Assembly: GCA_965279125.1 (NCBI GenBank)
Contig: CBDIHL010000038.1
Location: forward strand, 124,001 to 188,000
DNA length: 64,000 nucleotides
Source: Dinoroseobacter sp965279125
GTDB lineage: Bacteria > Pseudomonadota > Alphaproteobacteria > Rhodobacterales > Rhodobacteraceae
Reading direction: 5' to 3'
The notes beneath the pieces are model-generated. The model made no database searches and was not told where the DNA came from. It worked only from the letters and a program-made list of their open reading frames with translations. The position numbers were made by a program, and so were the translations under genes. This document shows positions 57,616-64,000 of this stretch, one piece after another; positions within the stretch are counted from its first letter, which is position 1; the number at the start of each line of letters is the position of its first letter.

Positions 57616-59940
57616 GTGACACCAAACGCCACGCTCAAGCGGCCCAATTGGCGCGCTGTGCATGCTCTTTTCCGGCGCTCAAGCGTGCTGCTTTGGGCGG
57701 CCGCAATCTTTGCGCTCGGGGCTGCGATTGCTGTGGATGACATGTTGCGCCTTGCTCTTATGACTGCCGCGGGTACCCTTTTGGCCCTTGTTGGCTTGTT
57801 GCGCGGTATCTCGTCGTTCACAGACCACACCCGCAGCCATGACGAACAAGTTTTACAACAGTTCCTCGACACAGAAAGCGCACCCAGCATTCTGTTTGAT
57901 CCCAACCATGTTGTTGTCTGGGCCAACCAATCAGCGCTGAGCGCCTTTCCTCGTTTGTATGATGACGGCATGGCAAAGGGCCTCAAATCGCTGTTGCCTG
58001 ATCCTGCATCCTTACTGCGTCAATTGCAGGCGCGCCTTGGATCCCGTGACCGGGTGAGCGAAGACGTGGTTACCCGTAAAGCCCATTTTCGGGCTGCCTT
58101 GCATAGAATGAGCCTTGGACGGTTGCTGCTGCGGCTTGAACATATTTCGGAAAAAGTGGGCGAGACCGCGTCTGGCGGCCCTATGACAGCAGTTCCGCTC
58201 ATGACCATCAGCGCCAAAGGCACCGTGCTCTCGATGAACGAGGCGATGCGTCAGATTGTTGGCAAACGCGTGCATCACGTAGACCGAGTTTTCCCAGCCC
58301 CATTGCCGGAAACGGGGGAGGTTGCGTTGATCCGTAACGCGGCCGGCACGACGGACCGTGTGCGTGTCTACCATACGGCATTGGCCGGAGATCGCCGCGA
58401 AGTAGCTGTGATGGTCGACGGACTTGGGATCGATGCGCCAGCGTCTGGGTTTAGCGCGGACGACCTGCCTGTGGCTTTGCTCCACTTAGGACGCGGCGGC
58501 CAGATTATAGATGCAAACGAGCCTGCCCGCACGCTTTTGCGACTGAACGAGAGCCAACCTTTAGGCACGTTGGGCGAAGTGGTCACTGACCTTGGGCGAT
58601 CTGTCGCAGATTGGGTCAATGAAGCAATCGAAGCGGCAGCGCCAGCAAAGCCCGAAATTGTCCGATTGCAAAAGACGGCCGAGGACAACTTCATTCAGAT
58701 CAGCTTATCTGCAGGACGACAAGAAGGCGTTCCGGAAGTCACGGCGGTGCTGCATGACGCAACCGAGCTGAAAACCCTCGAGGCGCAATTTATCCAAGGC
58801 CAGAAGATGCATGCCATAGGGCAGTTGGCAGGCGGTGTGGCGCATGATTTTAACAATCTTTTGACTGCAATTTCAGGACATTGCGATCTCTTGTTGTTGC
58901 GCCATGACCAAGGTGATGGCGATTATGCTGATCTTGAGCAGATCAATCAAAACGCAAACCGCGCCTCGGCACTTGTGGGACAGTTGTTAGCATTTTCTCG
59001 CAAACAGACCTTGCTACCAGAGGTGATTGATCTGCGCGACACACTTGCCGATCTCACCCATCTTCTTAATCGCCTGGTGGGCGAAAAGATGATCTTATCC
59101 CTTTACCATGATCCAGATCTTCCCTCAGTGCGCGCCGACAAACGCCAGTTGGAACAAGTGCTTATGAACCTTGTCGTCAATGCACGTGATGCCATGCCAA
59201 ACGGAGGCGACATTACAATTGAAACCAAGCGCGTGGTCTTGACCGAGCCATTAAACAAAGCGCGCGCGGTTGTTCCGATTGGCGAATACGCCTGTATCTC
59301 GGTCTGCGATCAGGGGATCGGAATTCCGCCGGACTTGCTCGCGAAGATATTCGAGCCGTTCTATTCGACCAAACGCGTGGGCGAGGGAACCGGCCTTGGA
59401 TTGTCCACCGCGTACGGCATCGTTAAACAGTCTGGTGGCTTCATCTTTGTTGACAGCAATGTGGGAAAAGGCACTGAGTTTACGCTATTTTTTCCCAGTT
59501 ATCACGGTGCGATCACCGTCGCTCCGAAAGCCATTGAGGCAAAACTGCCACCGACGCCCAAGATCGACCCCGGCGATGCGGTCATCTTGCTGGTCGAAGA
59601 TGAAGCCCCCGTGCGTGCCTTTGCGGCTCGGGCACTCAGGTTGCGAGGGTTCACTGTGTTGGAAGCGGCAAGCGCCGAAGAGGCGCTCGATACGCTCGCC
59701 AGCGATGGGCTACATGTGGACCTGTTCGTCAGTGATGTGGTGATGCCAGGTATGGACGGGCCAAGCTGGGTCCGAAAAGCCCGCGAAGTGCGCCCGGACA
59801 TCCGGGCTGTCTTTGTGTCAGGTTATGCAGAGGACCTGCTGACAGGCAACGAATCGAGCATGGAGAACGCGGTTTTCCTTCCCAAGCCGTTCTCACTTCA
59901 ACAACTGACCGAAACTGTCCAAGCGCAGTTGGAAGCTTAA
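57616..59940 (+). CDS. cckA: Hybrid sensor histidine kinase
   Basis: GTG 57616 with GGAGG upstream gives 774 residues. Two membrane helices (about 24-44 and 48-68) are followed by PAS-like regions (about 90-390), a HisKA domain with phospho-His H410 in GGVAHDFNNLL, a HATPase domain (NLVVNARDAMP, GIGIPP, GEGTGLGLST) and a C-terminal receiver (about 655-774; phospho-Asp D707 in SDVVMPG). This is the CckA architecture, with the typical short periplasmic loop. It feeds phosphate through ChpT to CtrA, which in Rhodobacteraceae governs motility and gene transfer agents more than cell-cycle entry. A CtrA box stands in front. Confidence 0.94.
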   Translation: MTPNATLKRPNWRAVHALFRRSSVLLWAAAIFALGAAIAVDDMLRLALMTAAGTLLALVGLLRGISSFTDHTRSHDEQVLQQFLDTESAPSILFDPNHVVVWANQSALSAFPRLYDDGMAKGLKSLLPDPASLLRQLQARLGSRDRVSEDVVTRKAHFRAALHRMSLGRLLLRLEHISEKVGETASGGPMTAVPLMTISAKGTVLSMNEAMRQIVGKRVHHVDRVFPAPLPETGEVALIRNAAGTTDRVRVYHTALAGDRREVAVMVDGLGIDAPASGFSADDLPVALLHLGRGGQIIDANEPARTLLRLNESQPLGTLGEVVTDLGRSVADWVNEAIEAAAPAKPEIVRLQKTAEDNFIQISLSAGRQEGVPEVTAVLHDATELKTLEAQFIQGQKMHAIGQLAGGVAHDFNNLLTAISGHCDLLLLRHDQGDGDYADLEQINQNANRASALVGQLLAFSRKQTLLPEVIDLRDTLADLTHLLNRLVGEKMILSLYHDPDLPSVRADKRQLEQVLMNLVVNARDAMPNGGDITIETKRVVLTEPLNKARAVVPIGEYACISVCDQGIGIPPDLLAKIFEPFYSTKRVGEGTGLGLSTAYGIVKQSGGFIFVDSNVGKGTEFTLFFPSYHGAITVAPKAIEAKLPPTPKIDPGDAVILLVEDEAPVRAFAARALRLRGFTVLEAASAEEALDTLASDGLHVDLFVSDVVMPGMDGPSWVRKAREVRPDIRAVFVSGYAEDLLTGNESSMENAVFLPKPFSLQQLTETVQAQLEA

Positions 59941-60070
59941 ATCAGCATCCAAAATTCAAGCACTCTGATCGCTTTATATATTCTGTTTACCTGCCATTAA
60001 CCGGTGGCAAGCCAAAGTATGCAAACAATATGCTTGAAATGTTCTTCATTTGATCTCATAACGAACAAAA

Positions 60071-60085
60071 GAACAGGTCAAGAAC
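60071..60085. promoter_or_regulatory. LexA (SOS) box upstream of recA
   Basis: GAAC-AGGTCAA-GAAC is the direct-repeat GAAC-N7-GAAC LexA site of Rhodobacteraceae and other alphaproteobacteria. A third GAAC lies at 60063-60066. It ends 49 bases before the recA start. Confidence 0.85.
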
Positions 60086-60134
60086 AAACCATAGATTGCC
60101 GCCCCAAGGGCGGTCTGACATAAGGGGCAAGACA

Positions 60135-61220
60135 ATGGCTTTAGCGGATTTAATGGATGTGACCGACAAACGCAGCAACGACAAGAAAGCAGCCGAGAAG
60201 CAAAAAGCACTCGACGGAGCCTTGGCTCAGATCGAGCGTCAGTTTGGCAAGGGCTCCATCATGAAGCTGGGCGGCGAGAACGCCATCCAGCAAATCGAAG
60301 CGACGTCCACGGGATCCTTGGGTCTTGATATTGCGCTTGGGATTGGCGGTTTGCCGAAAGGGCGCATCATCGAGATCTATGGCCCGGAATCTTCGGGCAA
60401 GACAACGTTGACGCTGCACTGTGTCGCCGAAGAGCAGAAAAAGGGCGGCGTGTGCGCGTTTGTCGACGCGGAACACGCGCTCGATCCACAATATGCCCGC
60501 AAGCTTGGCGTCAATCTGGACGATCTCTTGATCAGCCAGCCCGACAATGGTGAACAAGCCCTTGAAATCACAGACACATTGGTGCGCTCTGGTGCGGTTA
60601 ATGTGGTTGTGGTGGACTCAGTGGCAGCCCTGACACCGCGCTCTGAGCTTGAAGGCGATATGGGCGATGCGTCTGTTGGAGTGCACGCGCGCCTTATGAG
60701 CCAAGCCATGCGCAAGCTGACCGGATCCATCGCGCGGTCCAATTGCATGGTGATTTTCATCAACCAAATCCGGATGAAGATTGGCGTTATGTTTGGCTCG
60801 CCTGAGACAACAACAGGTGGCAACGCGTTGAAGTTCTACTCATCGGTGCGCCTTGATATCCGTCGTATCGGCGCGATCAAGGACCGCGACGAGATTGTCG
60901 GCAATGCAACGCGTGTCAAAGTCGTCAAGAACAAGGTCGCCCCTCCGTTCAAGCAGGTAGAGTTCGACATCATGTATGGCGAAGGCATCTCTAAGATGGG
61001 CGAATTGCTTGATCTAGGTGTCAAAGCGGGCGTTGTTGAGAAGTCCGGCAGCTGGTTCTCCTACGGGGATGAGCGGATCGGGCAAGGGCGTGAAAACGCA
61101 AAAGGATTTCTGCGCGACAACCCAAAGATTTCCTACGCGATCGAGGATAAAATCCGTGCGGCCCATGGCCTCGACTTCGATATGCCTCCGGGGGATGAAG
61201 ACGCGGTGACGGAAGACTAA
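60135..61220 (+). CDS. recA: Recombinase RecA
   Basis: ATG 60135 with AAGGGG upstream gives 361 residues, the usual alphaproteobacterial length; an upstream ATG-like frame start adds a non-conserved segment. Walker A GPESSGKTT, the VDAEHALDPQYA block, NQIRMKIGVMFGSPETTTGG (loop L2) and an acidic C-terminus are present. It acts in homologous recombination and SOS induction. A LexA box stands upstream and a terminator downstream. Confidence 0.97.
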   Translation: MALADLMDVTDKRSNDKKAAEKQKALDGALAQIERQFGKGSIMKLGGENAIQQIEATSTGSLGLDIALGIGGLPKGRIIEIYGPESSGKTTLTLHCVAEEQKKGGVCAFVDAEHALDPQYARKLGVNLDDLLISQPDNGEQALEITDTLVRSGAVNVVVVDSVAALTPRSELEGDMGDASVGVHARLMSQAMRKLTGSIARSNCMVIFINQIRMKIGVMFGSPETTTGGNALKFYSSVRLDIRRIGAIKDRDEIVGNATRVKVVKNKVAPPFKQVEFDIMYGEGISKMGELLDLGVKAGVVEKSGSWFSYGDERIGQGRENAKGFLRDNPKISYAIEDKIRAAHGLDFDMPPGDEDAVTED

Positions 61221-61252
61221 GCGCATCAGGCGCAGCACATCTCACATTCTGG

Positions 61253-61280
61253 AAAGGCCCCGCATTTTGCGGGGTCTTTT
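61253..61280 (+). terminator. Rho-independent terminator of recA
   Basis: CCCCGCA/TGCGGGG with flanking GG/TC and A-U pairs forms a stem of about 10 base pairs with a 3-base loop, followed by UUUU. It lies 33 bases after the recA stop. Confidence 0.88.
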
Positions 61281-61369
61281 CGTTTCAAATCAAGCGCTGC
61301 CATAGACAGCGTCGCAGCGCATCGCTACATCGGCACTACGTTCAAAATTGTCCGATCCAGAGTAGCCAA

Positions 61370-64000
61370 ATGCCAAGCCTGAATGATATCCGAGCCACCT
61401 TTCTCGACTTTTTTGAGCGTAACGGCCATGCGGTTGTAGACAGCTCACCGCTTGTTCCGCGCAATGATCCGACCCTGATGTTTACCAACTCCGGCATGGT
61501 GCAGTTCAAGAACGTGTTCACCGGGCTTGAGCATCGCGACTACACCCGCGCGACCACCAGCCAGAAATGCGTGCGCGCGGGCGGCAAACACAATGATCTC
61601 GACAATGTTGGCTATACCGCACGCCACCATACCTTCTTCGAAATGCTCGGAAATTTCAGCTTTGGCGATTATTTCAAAGACGACGCGATCCCGTTTGCCT
61701 GGAACTTGATCACCGGCGAATACGGGATCGACAAGGAAAAGCTATTGGTCACGGTCTATCACACCGATGACGAGGCGGCGGCCATCTGGAAGAAGGTCGG
61801 TGTGCCAGAGGACCGCATCATTCGGATCGCAACCTCTGACAATTTTTGGCAGATGGGACCGACGGGGCCATGCGGGCCATGCACCGAAATCTTCTACGAT
61901 CATGGCGATCACATTTGGGGTGGTCCTCCGGGAAGTGCCGATGAAGATGGCGATAGGTTCATCGAGATTTGGAACGTTGTGTTCATGCAGAATGAACAAT
62001 TCGCAGACGGCTCAATGACGCCTTTGAACATGCAATCCATCGACACCGGCATGGGGCTTGAGCGGATCGGCGCGCTGCTGCAAGGAAAGCATGACAATTA
62101 CGACACTGACTTGATGCGTGCCCTTATCGAAGCCTCTGCGCATGCGACCAGCGCAGATCCAGATGGCCCCGGCAAGATGCACCACCGCGTGATCGCGGAT
62201 CACTTGAGGTCTTGTTCGTTCCTCATCGCAGATGGTGTGATGCCGTCGAACGAAGGGCGCGGATATGTGCTGCGCCGGATCATGCGCCGTGCGATGCGCC
62301 ATGCCCATCAATTGGGGGGAAAAGATCCGGTGATGCACCGGCTGGTCCCATCGCTTGTGGCGCAAATGGGTCAAGCCTTTCCCGAATTGGGGCGTGCCAA
62401 GGCTTTGATAGAAGAGACACTTCTACTGGAAGAGACGCGTTTCAAGCAAACCTTGGATCGCGGCTTGAGGTTGCTCGATGATGAACTGGCAGGTTTACCA
62501 GAAAAGGCCGCTCTGCCTGGTGAGGCCGCGTTCAAGCTTTATGATACCTACGGATTCCCGCTCGATCTGACGCAAGACGCATTGCGTGAAAAGGGTCGCG
62601 ATGTCGATGTTGCAGGATTTGACACGGCAATGGCAGAACAAAAAGCGAAGGCGCGGGCCGCCTGGTCCGGGACCGGAGAGACGGCAGATGCCGCCATTTG
62701 GTTTGACCTCGCCGAGCAACATGGCCCGACCGAATTTCTGGGATACGACACCGAAAAGGCGGAAGGGCAGATCCTTGCGCTGGTTATGGACGGAACGGAT
62801 CATGCAGGTGTGAACCAAGGCGATGCAGTTCAGATTATAGTGAATCAGACGCCATGTTATGCCGAAAGTGGGGGACAGGTTGGCGATCAGGCAGTGCTGA
62901 AAACTGATACCGGAACCGCGCGTATCACCGACACGAAGAAGGCCGAAGGGCTATTTATCCATGTCGCCGAAATCACCGAGGGCAGCTTGGCTCGCGGGCA
63001 AGGTGCAGAATTAGCCGTTGACCACGCGCGTCGTTCAACAATAAGGGCCAATCACTCGGCAACGCATTTGTTGCATGAAGCGTTGCGACAAGCCTTGGGC
63101 GATCATGTTGCGCAGCGCGGATCGCTGAACGCGCCGGATCGTCTGCGGTTTGATTTTAGCCACGCGAAAGCTCTGAGCCCCGAGGAATTGGCGCGCGTTG
63201 ATGCGGAGGTAAATGCCTATATCCGGCAAAATGCGCCGGTTGATACACGGATCATGACCCCTGATGAGGCTCGTGACCTGGGCGCGCAGGCTCTGTTTGG
63301 CGAGAAATACGGTGACGAAGTACGTGTCGTGTCCATGGGCACTCAAGATGGGACTGGCAAAGGGCGCGAAAAAAACACCTATTCGCTAGAGCTATGCGGT
63401 GGCACCCATGTCCAGCGCACCGGTGATATCGGTCTGTTTGTTACCCTTGGCGACAGCGCATCCAGCGCGGGTGTTCGACGTATTGAGGCTTTGACAGGGC
63501 AGGCGGCCTTTGACCACCTTTCCATGCAAGATCAACGGCTTGCCGACACAGCAGCTAAGCTTCGCGCACAACCATCAGATGTGCCCGAGCGTGTGCAGAG
63601 CCTTCTGGACGAGCGCAAGGCTCTTCAGAATGAGATCGCAAGCCTCCGGCGTGAGATCGCGATGGGCGGCGGTGGCGGCACAGAGGTTGAAATCCGCGAG
63701 GTTGGCGGAACGAAACTGATCGCTCAAGCCCTCGACGGCGTGTCAGGCAAAGAATTGCCCGCCCTGATCGATGCCCACAAAGACAACATCGGCAGCGGCG
63801 TTGTTGTCATGATTGCCACGAATGACGACAAAGCGGCTGTTGCGGTCGGTGTGACGGATGATCTTTCCGGCGCACATACGGCCGTCGATATTGTCAAAGT
63901 TGCTGTGCAAGCGCTTGGCGGCAGAGGCGGCGGTGGTAAAGCCCATCTGGCGCAAGGCGGTGCTCCGGCCGGCGACACAGATGCCGCATTCGCCGCTGTA
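61370..64000 (+). CDS. alaS: Alanyl-tRNA synthetase (3' end beyond the window)
   Basis: The frame is open from ATG 61370 to the window edge (877 codons, no stop), so only about the last ten codons of a typical protein of roughly 885 residues should be missing. The catalytic domain starts with the N-terminal MPSLNDIRATFLDFF and contains the R-x-x-G-K-H-N-D-L-D motif near residue 70, GNFSFGDYFK and the tRNA-recognition helices. The editing domain has the zinc motif HSATHLLHEAL and CGGTHV, and the C-terminal DHHA1 region ends in a Gly-rich GGRGGGGKAHLAQGG. It charges tRNA-Ala and hydrolyses mischarged Ser/Gly. No strong ribosome-binding site is visible before the ATG. Confidence 0.96.
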   Translation, partial: MPSLNDIRATFLDFFERNGHAVVDSSPLVPRNDPTLMFTNSGMVQFKNVFTGLEHRDYTRATTSQKCVRAGGKHNDLDNVGYTARHHTFFEMLGNFSFGDYFKDDAIPFAWNLITGEYGIDKEKLLVTVYHTDDEAAAIWKKVGVPEDRIIRIATSDNFWQMGPTGPCGPCTEIFYDHGDHIWGGPPGSADEDGDRFIEIWNVVFMQNEQFADGSMTPLNMQSIDTGMGLERIGALLQGKHDNYDTDLMRALIEASAHATSADPDGPGKMHHRVIADHLRSCSFLIADGVMPSNEGRGYVLRRIMRRAMRHAHQLGGKDPVMHRLVPSLVAQMGQAFPELGRAKALIEETLLLEETRFKQTLDRGLRLLDDELAGLPEKAALPGEAAFKLYDTYGFPLDLTQDALREKGRDVDVAGFDTAMAEQKAKARAAWSGTGETADAAIWFDLAEQHGPTEFLGYDTEKAEGQILALVMDGTDHAGVNQGDAVQIIVNQTPCYAESGGQVGDQAVLKTDTGTARITDTKKAEGLFIHVAEITEGSLARGQGAELAVDHARRSTIRANHSATHLLHEALRQALGDHVAQRGSLNAPDRLRFDFSHAKALSPEELARVDAEVNAYIRQNAPVDTRIMTPDEARDLGAQALFGEKYGDEVRVVSMGTQDGTGKGREKNTYSLELCGGTHVQRTGDIGLFVTLGDSASSAGVRRIEALTGQAAFDHLSMQDQRLADTAAKLRAQPSDVPERVQSLLDERKALQNEIASLRREIAMGGGGGTEVEIREVGGTKLIAQALDGVSGKELPALIDAHKDNIGSGVVVMIATNDDKAAVAVGVTDDLSGAHTAVDIVKVAVQALGGRGGGGKAHLAQGGAPAGDTDAAFAAV

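Noticed and set aside
59984..60012. Short TGCCA/TGGCA hairpin after cckA as a terminator
   Set aside because: Only five pairs and no U-tract follows.
1..64000. CRISPR arrays, tRNA or rRNA genes, insertion sequences or prophage genes
   Set aside because: No regularly spaced repeats, cloverleaf-like sequences, transposase or integrase motifs or phage structural genes were seen anywhere in the window.

Overview
The window looks like a chromosomal segment of an alphaproteobacterium of the Rhodobacteraceae (Roseobacter group). The evidence is an AglR/AglEFGAK alpha-glucoside locus, a CckA hybrid kinase preceded by a TTAA-N7-TTAA CtrA-type box, a GAAC-N7-GAAC LexA-type box in front of recA, a TRAP transporter, a two-subunit indolepyruvate oxidoreductase, and dense overlapping operons on both strands. 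I saw no tRNA, rRNA, CRISPR array, transposase or phage gene. The last gene (alaS) runs off the right edge.

Region 1 (32-14466, all + strand) is the most unusual part. Thirteen tightly packed genes encode two coiled-coil lipoproteins, a periplasmic vWA-TM-cytoplasmic FHA protein, a soluble FHA protein, a membrane-anchored PP2C phosphatase, a tail-anchored Ser/Thr kinase, a periplasmic trypsin-like protease fused through one membrane helix to a cytoplasmic FHA domain, an ABC ATPase and FtsX-like permease, a periplasmic SUMF1-fold protein, a small two-helix membrane protein, a second Ser/Thr kinase with a periplasmic tail, and a secreted SH3-like/vWA protein. The parts list resembles the TagQRST-PpkA-PppA-Fha threonine phosphorylation pathway that controls type VI secretion in Pseudomonas aeruginosa. 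No T6SS structural gene lies in the window, and several parts (protease-FHA, vWA-FHA, split kinase/vWA) are not in that textbook pathway. It may be a stand-alone trans-envelope phospho-signalling system or the regulatory arm of a T6SS lying to the left.

Region 2 (14494-22259): iorA-iorB-thioesterase on the minus strand, divergent from a three-gene TRAP transporter and a MarR regulator. This suggests uptake and degradation of an aromatic or aryl-pyruvate-type acid.

Region 3 (22332-36482): an exopolysaccharide locus with an initiating sugar-phosphate transferase, four glycosyltransferase-like proteins, a secreted clan-A glycoside hydrolase, a Wzy/ligase-like membrane protein, a Wzc-like chain-length tyrosine kinase and a Wzx-like flippase. 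It ends with a two-gene unit of a DUF707 protein and a protein combining a formyltransferase-like N-terminus with a GINT1-type propeller.

Region 4 (36579-42671): glutaryl-CoA dehydrogenase, then a convergent seven-gene chemotaxis-type operon (STAS, CheY, CheA, CheW, CheR, CheY-like, unknown) with no receptor and no CheB.

Region 5 (42785-52885): alpha-glucoside utilisation. aglR, a GH1 beta-glucosidase and glucokinase are read leftward and aglEFGAK rightward, with two palindromic operator candidates in the divergent promoter and a strong terminator after aglK.

Region 6 (53011-64000): HpcH/HpaI aldolase, TDT-family transporter, guaB (with a leader hairpin covering its ribosome-binding site), an RsmB-like methyltransferase, cckA, recA and the 5' part of alaS.
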